Position numbers and translations under genes: made by a program. From JBBITW01 sp037440525 (GTDB taxonomy: Bacteria; Desulfobacterota; BSN033; UBA1163): a stretch of 19,013 bases of DNA. Location: contig JBBITW010000055.1 in the NCBI GenBank assembly GCA_037440525.1, forward strand, positions 1-19,013. The letters run 5' to 3'. Shown piece after piece: positions 1-7,003 of the stretch. The notes beneath the pieces were generated by a model. The model was not told the DNA's origin. It was given only the letters and a program-made list of their open reading frames with translations, and did not search any database. Within the stretch, counting starts at the first letter, position 1. Every line of letters starts with the position of its first letter.

Positions 1-15
1 AATCTCTCCAAAATT

Positions 16-75
16 GTCATTCCGAGCGGAGCGAGGAATCTATGAGATTGCCACATCCATCTGGCTCGCAATGAC
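16..75. repeat. Intergenic inverted-end repeat, copy 1
   Basis: A 60-bp unit begins GTCATTCCGAG and ends CTCGCAATGAC, so its ends are inverted copies with one mismatch (C/G at position 7). A longer relative lies at 16245-16357. Next to it, 82-98 forms a perfect 6-bp stem with a 5-nt loop, and the box at 109-124 (rc: ctaaattgagcgatt) recurs at 5533 and 16193. The whole 16-127 stretch is therefore a composite repeat in the opposite orientation to the 16193 copy. No gene is seen in 1-141. Confidence 0.7.
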
Positions 76-141
76 TGATCCGCCTTTGCCAGAAAGGCTT
101 TTAGTAAAAAAATCGCTCAATTTAGGTAAAATTTATATTAA

Positions 142-354
142 CTATTTCATCTTTATCGCTTCTAATAAACAAGATTCCACACATTTACCACATTCCTGGC
201 AAAAACCGTCCAGAGGATAAGGGTAGTCATATGGTTCAATTTGTTTAATGAGTTTGATAGGGCATGCCAGAAGGGCAGAACAGATTCCATTATTACATCT
301 TTTGGGATCGCATTTCTTATAGTCTATGGTTATCTTTACCTTAGGTTCTGGCAT
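142..354 (-). CDS. Small 4Fe-4S ferredoxin-like protein
   Basis: A 70-residue soluble protein with two cysteine groups. The first is irregular (C15, C20, C25 and C31 followed by Pro). The second is a regular CxxCxxCxxxC (C52, C55, C58, C62). This is the pattern of small two-cluster ferredoxin-like proteins that carry electrons between redox enzymes in the cytoplasm. The second group lacks the usual Pro after its last Cys. The gene starts 18 bp after the stop of the FmdE-like gene on the same strand and has no strong Shine-Dalgarno sequence, so translation is probably coupled to the gene upstream. The pairing suggests it is the electron partner of that protein, but this is inference from position only. 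It is the last gene of the minus-strand run; no clear terminator follows, only an intergenic repeat. Confidence 0.8.
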   Translation of the reverse strand: MPEPKVKITIDYKKCDPKRCNNGICSALLACPIKLIKQIEPYDYPYPLDGFCQECGKCVESCLLEAIKMK

Positions 355-372
355 TTTATTCGGCAGTTTTAT

Positions 373-984
373 TTACATTTTCTGTTCCTCTTTATCGAAA
401 CATGGAATGCAAAGTATCTTTCCACCAAATCTCCTTGTTCTTGATTCCATTGTCATCTCCCCGCATACTTCACACCTGAGGCTTTGTAAAATACGTGCCG
501 GCCTTGGAATGGGGAATCTTGGTTCTCCGATTATAAACATCTCCTCAATTTCCATATTCATATATCTTTCGATAAGAGATTTTTTTAAATCCTCAAGGCG
601 AATTAGTTCTCTCTCACTTGCAATGCCATCAGCAACCTTCTTATTTATAGAACGTATCTCTGAGCCAATCTCACCGGAGATATCAGACCTTAAAATAGCA
701 CTGAAAGCAGTATTCCTCTTTCTATCATAAAAATTGAATGCCATCTTTCCATAGTCCTTATGAATTAGATTCCCCTTACCAAATGTGCATCCAGTTAGAA
801 ATTGAATTGCATCCACTCCACACATATCAGTCTCGACTATAGCTATCAAGTCGTTATCTTCAGGGGAACCTAATTTCTTAAGGGCAAGTTCCGAAACCCT
901 TATGCCAATTGCCAGTCCAGGGCATGAATGTCCATGAAAGGCAATCGTTTTTTCAATCAACTCTTTATCAATAGAACAACCCAT
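373..984 (-). CDS. FmdE family protein with C-terminal zinc ribbon
   Basis: 203 residues. The N-terminal half carries the FmdE-family signature: HGHSCPG at 17-23 and a CGVDAIQ...TGCTFGKGNL stretch at 55-73. A zinc ribbon lies near the C-terminus (C171, C174, C192, C195). The family is named after a subunit found with tungsten/molybdenum formylmethanofuran dehydrogenases in methanogens. Bacterial members are often stand-alone, sit beside molybdenum or tungsten enzymes or ferredoxins, and have no settled function. The start codon has a good ribosome binding site (GAGGAG, 6 nt before ATG). It lies 39 bp after glnS and 18 bp before a ferredoxin-like gene, which suggests co-transcription. No catalytic FmdA/B/C subunits are present here, so formylmethanofuran dehydrogenase activity is not supported. 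A redox or cofactor-related role is inference. Confidence 0.85.
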   Translation of the reverse strand: MGCSIDKELIEKTIAFHGHSCPGLAIGIRVSELALKKLGSPEDNDLIAIVETDMCGVDAIQFLTGCTFGKGNLIHKDYGKMAFNFYDRKRNTAFSAILRSDISGEIGSEIRSINKKVADGIASERELIRLEDLKKSLIERYMNMEIEEMFIIGEPRFPIPRPARILQSLRCEVCGEMTMESRTRRFGGKILCIPCFDKEEQKM

Positions 985-1023
985 ATTCTACTCCTCTATT
1001 TTTTGAAATGAGATCACCTAATT

Positions 1024-2715
1024 TTACTGACCCTCTTTTTTTGCAATTTTAACCCAGGTATCACGCAGGGTTACAGTTCTATTAAATATAAGTCTTTTTT
1101 CTGATGAGTCAGGGTCAACACAGAAATAGCCAATTCTCTCAAACTGAAACCTATCTCCTGGCTTTGCTCTGGCAAGACTCCGTTCACAACGACACGAAGT
1201 AAGAATTTCAATGGATTTTTCGTTTAGATGTTTTAAAAAATCAGAATCTTCTTCAATTGGATCTGGAACTTTGAATAGACGGTCATAAAGCCTTACCTCT
1301 GCAGGGATAGAATGATCTGCTGATACCCAGTGGATAACTCCTTCAATCTTTCTTCCATTTTTGGTGGATTCATTTAATGTATCTGGATCATATATACAAT
1401 GGACCTCAATGATTTCACCTGTTCTTTCATCCTTCACTGCGTTTACACATTTTATTATATAGGAATATCTCAAACGCACCTCACGGCCCGGGGAGAGGCG
1501 ATAATATTTTTTTGGAGGTTTTTCGAGGAAATCATCCCTTTCGATAAATAGAATTTTTGAAAAAGGGACCTTTCTTGAACCCATTTCTGGACGATTGGGA
1601 TGATAAGGGCAATCGAGTTCTTCTATTTTACCTTCGGGATAGTTATCAATAATCAGGCGAAGTGGATGAAGCACTGCCATTACCCTTGGAGCTCTTTCGT
1701 TCAGGTCTTCACGGACACAGTGCTCAAGCAGGGAGATATCTATCAGGCTTTCATTTTTGGCTACTCCGATCCTTTCACAGAAGTTTCGGATTGATTCAGG
1801 CGTATAGCCTCGCCTTCGCATACCTGCTATGGTTGGCATTCTCGGATCATCCCAACCATTGACAACACCCCTGCCAACCAGTTCGATCAACCTTCTTTTG
1901 CTCAGGACGGTATAGCTTAGATTAAGTCTTGCGAATTCAATCTGCTGTGGGTGGCATTCCACTTCCAATTCATCAAGGAACCAGTCATAAAGGGCACGAT
2001 TATTCTCAAATTCGAGGGTGCAGATGGAATGGGTGATCCTTTCGATAGAATCTGAGAGGCAATGGGCAAAATCATACATTGGATATATACACCACTGATT
2101 ACCTGTTCGATAATGAGGTACCTTTTTTATCCGATAAATTACAGGATCTCTTAAGAGAATATTTGGTGAGGTCATATCAATTTTTGCCCTAAGCACATGT
2201 GTTCCGTCATCAAACTCTCCTGCTCTCATCCGCTTGAAGAGGTCAAGATTTTCCTCTATGGAACGGTTTCGAAATGGACTTTCTCTACCAGGTTCGGTAA
2301 GTGTTCCCCGATACTCTCTTATCTCGTCAGGGCTCAGACTACAAACATAAGCCTTTCCTTTCTTTATCAACTCTATTGCATATTGATATAGTTTTTCATA
2401 ATAGTCTGAGGCATAGTATAGACGATCTTCCCAGTCAAATCCAAGCCATCTCACATCCCGAATGATTGCGTCTACATATTCCTGAGTCTCACCGCTCGGA
2501 TCAGTATCATCCATCCTTAGATTGCAAGTTCCTCCATATTGAGCGGCTATACCAAAATTCAGGCAAACAGATTTGGCATGACCTATATGAAGATACCCAT
2601 TTGGTTCAGGTGGGAAACGGGTTGCAACACGGCCATTAAACCTTTTGGTTCTAATATTTTCGTTAATGATATCCCTTATAAAATCTGATTGAGGGGGTGA
2701 ATCATTTTTTAACAT
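1024..2715 (-). CDS. glnS: Glutamine--tRNA ligase (GlnRS)
   Basis: Charges tRNA-Gln with glutamine in the cytoplasm. The 563-residue product is close to the E. coli length (about 554). It has the class I HIGH motif as HIGH (residues 43-46) in a PPEPNGYLHIGHAKS context, the KMSKS equivalent as VLSKRRL, and the GWDDPRMPT and RRRGYTPESIR stretches typical of GlnRS rather than GluRS. The C-terminal beta-barrel region for anticodon recognition is present. The ATG at 2715 is preferred over an upstream TTG at 2772. GGAG lies 11 nt before the ATG, and the extra 19 residues from the TTG would be encoded inside the end of the S23 element. That Shine-Dalgarno sequence is itself part of the element's terminal repeat. 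The gene continues the minus-strand run from the acyl-CoA synthetase genes and leads into the FmdE-like gene. Confidence 0.95.
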   Translation of the reverse strand: MLKNDSPPQSDFIRDIINENIRTKRFNGRVATRFPPEPNGYLHIGHAKSVCLNFGIAAQYGGTCNLRMDDTDPSGETQEYVDAIIRDVRWLGFDWEDRLYYASDYYEKLYQYAIELIKKGKAYVCSLSPDEIREYRGTLTEPGRESPFRNRSIEENLDLFKRMRAGEFDDGTHVLRAKIDMTSPNILLRDPVIYRIKKVPHYRTGNQWCIYPMYDFAHCLSDSIERITHSICTLEFENNRALYDWFLDELEVECHPQQIEFARLNLSYTVLSKRRLIELVGRGVVNGWDDPRMPTIAGMRRRGYTPESIRNFCERIGVAKNESLIDISLLEHCVREDLNERAPRVMAVLHPLRLIIDNYPEGKIEELDCPYHPNRPEMGSRKVPFSKILFIERDDFLEKPPKKYYRLSPGREVRLRYSYIIKCVNAVKDERTGEIIEVHCIYDPDTLNESTKNGRKIEGVIHWVSADHSIPAEVRLYDRLFKVPDPIEEDSDFLKHLNEKSIEILTSCRCERSLARAKPGDRFQFERIGYFCVDPDSSEKRLIFNRTVTLRDTWVKIAKKEGQ

Positions 2716-2719
2716 AAAT

Positions 2720-3211
2720 GGTTCTTCTCCAATTTCGTTGCCAAAAAAGGATTCGAGGATTCCAGGATTCAAGGGTTTAGGTGTTTATATTCTAAAGATT
2801 TTATTAGTGCCTTGAGCATCCTTTCAACCTCTCCTATAATTGCCTGAAGTCTCTTTAATTCTTCAGCTTTAATATACCCTAAATCTCCAGACAAAACTAT
2901 TTGAGTTTCTAACTCGCAGTTTGAACCATAAGCTATATATAAAGAACGAATATATTCTACGGTCGTTTTTCTTCCATAGCCTTCCGCTATGTTACATGGA
3001 ATTGATAAGGCAGCCCTTCTTATCTGTGATATTAGCCCATATCTTTCTTCTTTAGGAAATCCCTTTGTTATTTTGTAAATATCTAAACATAATTGATAAG
3101 ACCTTTGCCAAACTTTTAAGTCTTTGTAATTCTTAAGCATTTCCCTTGAATCCTTGACCCCTTGACCCTATGAATCCCTATTATCTTAGCAACTTTTTTT
3201 GGAGATGATCC
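2720..3211 (-). mobile_element. Transposon-like unit carrying a four-helix-bundle gene (copy A)
   Basis: The unit encloses a complete S23-type gene between imperfect terminal inverted repeats. The left end (2720-2754) and the reverse complement of the right end (down from 3211) share GGWTCWTCTCCAA, then 4-5 variable bases, GTTGCYAA, and a GGATTC box. Closer to the gene, 2764-2775 and 3143-3154 are a perfect 12-bp inverted repeat (aggattcaaggg). Its copies place AAGGG before the ATG and supply the TGA stop of the gene. The left end matches the second copy at 13971-14006 in 34 of 37 columns, and the right end aligns well with about 14107-14165. Flanks 2712-2719 (acataaat) and 3212-3219 (atatattt) agree in 5 of 8 positions, so a target duplication is only possible here. 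No transposase gene is seen. That this is a mobile unit is inference from ends plus a second copy. Confidence 0.65.
2769..3140 (-). CDS. Four-helix bundle protein (S23 / 23S rRNA intervening-sequence family)
   Basis: 123 residues. It opens with the family's YKDLKVWQRSYQL segment, followed by LISQIRRAALSIPCNIAEG (36-54), the hallmark of four-helix-bundle proteins first seen as ORFs inside 23S rRNA intervening sequences. Relatives include the Avd accessory protein of diversity-generating retroelements. Members form small helical oligomers; the function of free-standing ones is not known. The length is usual and the gene looks intact. It does not sit in an rRNA gene but inside a bracketed unit between the acyl-CoA synthetase beta gene and glnS. 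The inverted repeat around it provides a short AAGGG before the ATG and the stop codon. No reverse transcriptase or variable repeat is in the window, so a diversity-generating retroelement is not supported. Confidence 0.9.
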   Translation of the reverse strand: MLKNYKDLKVWQRSYQLCLDIYKITKGFPKEERYGLISQIRRAALSIPCNIAEGYGRKTTVEYIRSLYIAYGSNCELETQIVLSGDLGYIKAEELKRLQAIIGEVERMLKALIKSLEYKHLNP

Positions 3212-3222
3212 ATATATTTTAT

Positions 3223-3915
3223 CTATTCTAAGAGTATCCTTGCGTCAACAGCAAGGGCCTTTTCTTTGTAAGCAAATATAGGGTTGAGTTCAAGTTCTTT
3301 AACCTGGGGATTCTCTTCAACAAATTTTGATAATTTTAAAATGATATCTACAAGGGCAGGTATATTTGCAGGCTCCCTGCCTCTATAACCCATTAACAAT
3401 GGATAACCTTTTATCTCCTGGATCATTTCCTGTGCGTCTTTCCGTTCCACAGGGATGATTCTGAAAGATACATCCTTAAAAACCTCCACGAAGATGCCAC
3501 CAAGTCCAAACATAATGACAGGCCCGAATTGAGGGTCCTTAGTTACTCCAACAATCACCTCTAAGGTTTGTGGAAGCATCCTCTGGACACTTATTCCCTG
3601 GATGGTGGCATCAGGAGATTTTTGTTTAACTTGCTCCAATATCTCCTTGAATGCCTTGATGACCTCCTTATTGCTATTTATGGAGAGCTTTACACCGCCT
3701 GAATCAGTTTTATGAATAATATCAGGGGTTGAAATCTTTAATACAACAGGAAAACCAATTTTCTTACATATCGAGAGAGCTTCCTTCTGGGTCCTGGCCA
3801 GTTTTGTCTCTACAGCGGGGATCCCTATCTGGTTCAAAATTTTTTTTGACTCAATTTCTGTCAGAATGGTTCTACCTTCTTTTACCAATCTATTGATGAT
3901 GGAGGATACTCTCAT
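3223..3915 (-). CDS. ADP-forming acyl-CoA synthetase, beta (ATP-grasp) subunit
   Basis: 230 residues with the ATP-grasp fold of ADP-forming acetyl/acyl-CoA synthetase beta subunits. Visible hallmarks are the EIESKKILNQIGIP opening, GFPVVLKISTPDIIHKTDSGGVKL, the Gly-rich stretch ending PVIMFGLGGIFVEV, the IKGYPLLMGYRGREPA segment and the closing ELNPIFAY. The enzyme interconverts acyl-CoA + ADP + phosphate with the free acid + CoA + ATP, so it can make ATP by substrate-level phosphorylation during fermentation. The start is set at the ATG at 3915, which overlaps the alpha-subunit stop as ATGA and has AAGGAG upstream. A TTG at 3936 would lengthen the protein inside the alpha gene. The overlap implies translational coupling with the alpha subunit. 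The acid handled cannot be read from the sequence. Confidence 0.92.
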   Translation of the reverse strand: MRVSSIINRLVKEGRTILTEIESKKILNQIGIPAVETKLARTQKEALSICKKIGFPVVLKISTPDIIHKTDSGGVKLSINSNKEVIKAFKEILEQVKQKSPDATIQGISVQRMLPQTLEVIVGVTKDPQFGPVIMFGLGGIFVEVFKDVSFRIIPVERKDAQEMIQEIKGYPLLMGYRGREPANIPALVDIILKLSKFVEENPQVKELELNPIFAYKEKALAVDARILLE

Positions 3916-5351
3916 TTCCCCTTCACTCCTTTCCAATTTGCATATTTAAATGAAATTCCAATAGCCTTTATTGCTGTCTCGATATTTGAAAACACAGGAA
4001 ATCCCAGTTCTTCCATTTTACAGGACATTTCGTGGATGTAAGAAGATCTTGGGCCATAGATCCATGTTGCCATGGTCTTGGGCACTTTTTGCTTAAGGTC
4101 TTTGTAAATTTTTATATACTCCTCCAGGAAATTTTCAGAGTCCCCTGTCCATATGACATTAAATACGCAATCTATATTTTTGTCCTTTATAACGGTCTTA
4201 AGTATATTTGAGTAGGTCTCAATATAATTATTCGATAAAACCATGGCCGGGCCAATATCTATTATAGTCTTTCCCAAACCAGGGAATATGCCACCTAATT
4301 TTTTCAATGTATTAGGAGAGATTGATGCCATAGAAAGGCCATATTTTATACCTTCGTCAATTGATAAGACACCAACAGCTCCTGTAAAGGAGATGACTCC
4401 CAAACGGTTACCTCTGGGCAGGGGCTGAAGTGAAAAGATCTTGGGCAGTTCAAAAAGTTCATGAAAGTTTTCTAAACGGATAATACCTGCCTGTCTGCAT
4501 GCAGAATCAAAGATTTTATCATCAATAGCTAAAGAACCTGTATGAGATACAGAGGCACGCATACCTTCTTTAGTACGACCTGATTTTAAAATTAAAACAG
4601 GTTTTTTTAAAGTTATTCTCTTTGAAATCTCCAGAAACCTTTGTCCATCCTGAATGCTTTCCAAATATAACGAGATAACCTGGGTGGAAGAATCTTTCTC
4701 AAGATATTCGAGAATGTCACATTCATCGACGTCACATTTATTCCCCAAATCGCATAATTTACTTATTCCAAATCTAAGATCTCCATAAGGAAACGCCTGG
4801 GGATTAATTATCCCCGTTTGGGCACATATTGCTATTCCCCCTGGTTTTATTTTTTCATACCCAGGCTCATAAGGATTGGGTATGACACCATTTAGTGGAT
4901 TAGCAATTCCTGCAGTATTGGGGCCAATTATGCGCATAGCATTTTGTCTTGCAATCTCTACAATCTCTTTCTGTAGTTTTGCTCCTTCTTCATCCCTCTC
5001 TGCAAATCCATCCGCTACAACGATTACTGCTTTAACCCCTTTCTCAGCACATTCTCTCATAACCTTTGGAACACCCCTACAGTTGATGATGATCAAAACT
5101 AAATCTATTTTTTTAGGGATATCCCTGATTGAATTGTAGACTTTTAAACCGAACACCTCTTTATGAGATGGATGGACAGGATATATTTCCCCTTTAAATC
5201 CAGTTCTTAATAATGTTTTTACAACAACATATCCGCCAAAAAAACTCTCCTTTAAAGACCCAACCACAGCGATACTCTGTGGTTCAAAAAAAGGTGTTAG
5301 ATCACTCTTTTCTGCATGGGCTGTTAACTCTTTTGATATGGGTTTTGACAT
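3912..5351 (-). CDS. ADP-forming acyl-CoA synthetase, alpha (CoA-binding) subunit
   Basis: 479 residues, the usual size for a separate alpha subunit. An N-terminal Rossmann-type CoA-binding domain starts at PFFEPQSIAVVGS and runs through GLKVYNSIRDIPKKIDLVLI and the GPNTAG motif. It is followed by two succinyl-CoA-ligase-like flavodoxin domains. The segment GRTKEGMRASVSHTGSLA contains the SHTG histidine region that is phosphorylated in this family, passing phosphate between acyl phosphate and ADP on the beta subunit. In many bacteria the two subunits are fused; here they are separate genes with a 4-bp overlap, an arrangement also common in archaea. AGAGG lies 8 nt before the ATG. It is the first gene of the minus-strand run; no convincing -35/-10 pair was found in 5352-5500, so its promoter is undefined. 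Confidence 0.92.
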   Translation of the reverse strand: MSKPISKELTAHAEKSDLTPFFEPQSIAVVGSLKESFFGGYVVVKTLLRTGFKGEIYPVHPSHKEVFGLKVYNSIRDIPKKIDLVLIIINCRGVPKVMRECAEKGVKAVIVVADGFAERDEEGAKLQKEIVEIARQNAMRIIGPNTAGIANPLNGVIPNPYEPGYEKIKPGGIAICAQTGIINPQAFPYGDLRFGISKLCDLGNKCDVDECDILEYLEKDSSTQVISLYLESIQDGQRFLEISKRITLKKPVLILKSGRTKEGMRASVSHTGSLAIDDKIFDSACRQAGIIRLENFHELFELPKIFSLQPLPRGNRLGVISFTGAVGVLSIDEGIKYGLSMASISPNTLKKLGGIFPGLGKTIIDIGPAMVLSNNYIETYSNILKTVIKDKNIDCVFNVIWTGDSENFLEEYIKIYKDLKQKVPKTMATWIYGPRSSYIHEMSCKMEELGFPVFSNIETAIKAIGISFKYANWKGVKGK

Positions 5352-5532
5352 TTATATTTCCTCTTAAAAAAAGTTTATAAGTGATGAGAGATCTGATTAA
5401 GGTTAACCATTTTATACAAATATTTCAACTTTTTCATTACCAATTGAGATTTATGAAAAGATCATTTTTAATGATTATTCAGAGGTTTCCAATTTTTTTA
5501 TTGACATCTTATCAACCATCTAATAATTTTTA

Positions 5533-5600
5533 TCTAAATTGAGCGGTTCTTTTCCGCCCGGGGCGTATCAGCCTATGGTTGAATTATCATTGCCTGCAAT
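5533..5600. repeat. Intergenic repeat with ctaaattgagcg box
   Basis: The stretch starting ctaaattgagcggttc and running through gtatcagcctatggttgaattatcatt aligns base for base, with scattered mismatches, with 16193-16250. The box recurs inverted at 109-124. The gap 5352-5725 (374 bp) otherwise holds a small hairpin (5461-5475, atcatt/aatgat) and the MFS promoter. A 69-codon open frame at 5539-5748 runs through the repeat and is not a credible gene. Confidence 0.6.
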
Positions 5601-5679
5601 AGGCAGAGGCTATGCCATCGAAATGAAACCATCTGCTTTCTTTATTGATTGCAAGTATGAATGGGGAATAAAGAGTATT

Positions 5680-5708
5680 TTGAGGGAATTCTTTAATTTT
5701 AATATAAT
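5680..5708 (+). promoter_or_regulatory. Sigma-70 type promoter of the MFS gene
   Basis: TTGAGG (5680-5685), a 17-bp spacer and a perfect TATAAT (5703-5708). The expected start of transcription near 5715 leaves a leader of about 11 nt before the ATG at 5726. Confidence 0.6.
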
Positions 5709-5725
5709 AGGATATTTACCAGGGC

Positions 5726-7000
5726 ATGAAGACCGAGAAATCATTTAATTTTGGATGGGTAATTGTTGGTGTAAGTTTTCTTACCCTTGGCCTGTGCTAT
5801 AGTATCTGGTATTCATTTTCTATTTTCTTTGTGGCCATCATAAAAGAGTTTAACTGGAGTCGTTCCTTAACCGCAGGTTCATTTTCTATCTTTATTATTA
5901 TTCATAGCCTCATGGGTGCTTTGGTTGGAGGAATGGTCGACCGTTTTGGTCCAAAAAAAATACTAATAATGGGATCTTTAATTTTAGCAACAGGTCTCAT
6001 CCTTGCCAGTTTTATTCGGAACTGGTGGCAATTTTACCTTTTTTATGGTGTCATTGTAGCAGGGGGCATCGGGGCCTGTGGATGGGTTCCAAATGTAGCA
6101 CTCATAAATCAATGGTTTAAGGAGAAAAAAGGGTTGGCAATGGGTATAATCTCCTCAGGTATAGGAATTGGTATTCTGGTACTTATCCCAACCTTTCAAT
6201 TTCTTATACGTGAGATGGGATGGCGAATGACCTATAAAATTATGGCCATCTTCATACCATCTGTAGTATTCTTTATGGCAATACTATTTTTAAAGAAATC
6301 TCCAAACCCTATCCCGGTTTTTATTCAAAGCCTCTATGTCACCAAAAAATCCATTAAGGAATCTTTAATTATTGATGAAGATTGGGCACTTAAGGAGTGG
6401 ACAGCCAGGCGTGCACTGGGCACAAAGCAATTCTGGCTTCTTGGATTCTCTCTTTTTCTAACTACCAGTATTAATCAATCTGTATTCGCACACCAGGTGG
6501 CCTTTTTTGTAGACCACGGTATAGATGCATTAATTGCTTCATACATAGTTGGTATGATTGGAGTCGTCAGTATCGGAGGAAAAATTTTCTGGGGAATATT
6601 ATCCGATAGAATTGGGAGGGAGATAAGTTTTACACTCGGGATGGCCTGTTGCATAATTGGTGCTATCATTCTTATTCTGTTTGAATTTTTTCCAAATAGA
6701 AGTATTACATATATTTTTTCTCTCTTTTTTGGTTTGGGATATGCTGCTACAGCAACCCTCTCCCCACTTGTAGCTTCGGATGTTTTTGAAGGAAGTTCTT
6801 TTGGGAGTATTTTCGGATTGTTAAATATCTTTATAGGGCTTGGCGGAGCAGCAGGTGCCTGGTTAGCTGGTTTTATTTATGACCAATTTAGTAGTTATCA
6901 ACCTGTTTTCATTATCTTAATAATCTTTTCAGTAATTGCATCTTTTAATATATGGTTAGTTGCCCCAAGAAAGATAAGATTGGTTCCAGGGAAGAGGTAA
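5726..7000 (+). CDS. MFS transporter, monocarboxylate / oxalate-formate antiporter type
   Basis: 424 residues with about 12 hydrophobic segments in two bundles, separated by a polar loop at roughly 200-235. The MFS loop motif appears as GGMVDRFGPKK after the second helix and again in the second half as WGILSDRIGRE. The overall pattern (N-terminal WVIVGVSFLTLG, WSRSLTAGSFSIF, GWVPNVALINQWFKEKKGLAMGI) is that of the oxalate/formate antiporter and monocarboxylate branch, so it probably moves an organic anion across the inner membrane. The substrate is not readable. It is a single-gene unit: the preceding gene is divergent, and the next gene converges with only 3 bp between stops. The ribosome binding site is poor (AGGA 13 nt upstream, GGG too close). 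Confidence 0.88.
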   Translation: MKTEKSFNFGWVIVGVSFLTLGLCYSIWYSFSIFFVAIIKEFNWSRSLTAGSFSIFIIIHSLMGALVGGMVDRFGPKKILIMGSLILATGLILASFIRNWWQFYLFYGVIVAGGIGACGWVPNVALINQWFKEKKGLAMGIISSGIGIGILVLIPTFQFLIREMGWRMTYKIMAIFIPSVVFFMAILFLKKSPNPIPVFIQSLYVTKKSIKESLIIDEDWALKEWTARRALGTKQFWLLGFSLFLTTSINQSVFAHQVAFFVDHGIDALIASYIVGMIGVVSIGGKIFWGILSDRIGREISFTLGMACCIIGAIILILFEFFPNRSITYIFSLFFGLGYAATATLSPLVASDVFEGSSFGSIFGLLNIFIGLGGAAGAWLAGFIYDQFSSYQPVFIILIIFSVIASFNIWLVAPRKIRLVPGKR

Positions 7001-7003
7001 ATT

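Noticed and set aside
82..98. Hairpin with T-run as terminator of the minus-strand run ending at 142
   Set aside because: The T-run follows the stem on the plus strand only, so the orientation is wrong for that transcript.
2716..2772. Longer GlnRS start at the TTG at 2772
   Set aside because: The extra 19 residues are encoded in the element's end, no ribosome binding site precedes the TTG, and the ATG at 2715 has GGAG and gives the usual length.
2769..3140. Avd accessory protein of a diversity-generating retroelement
   Set aside because: The fold family is shared, but there is no reverse transcriptase, template repeat or variable repeat in the window.
5539..5748. 69-codon open frame before the MFS gene
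   Set aside because: It runs through an intergenic repeat and the MFS promoter and overlaps the MFS start in another frame.
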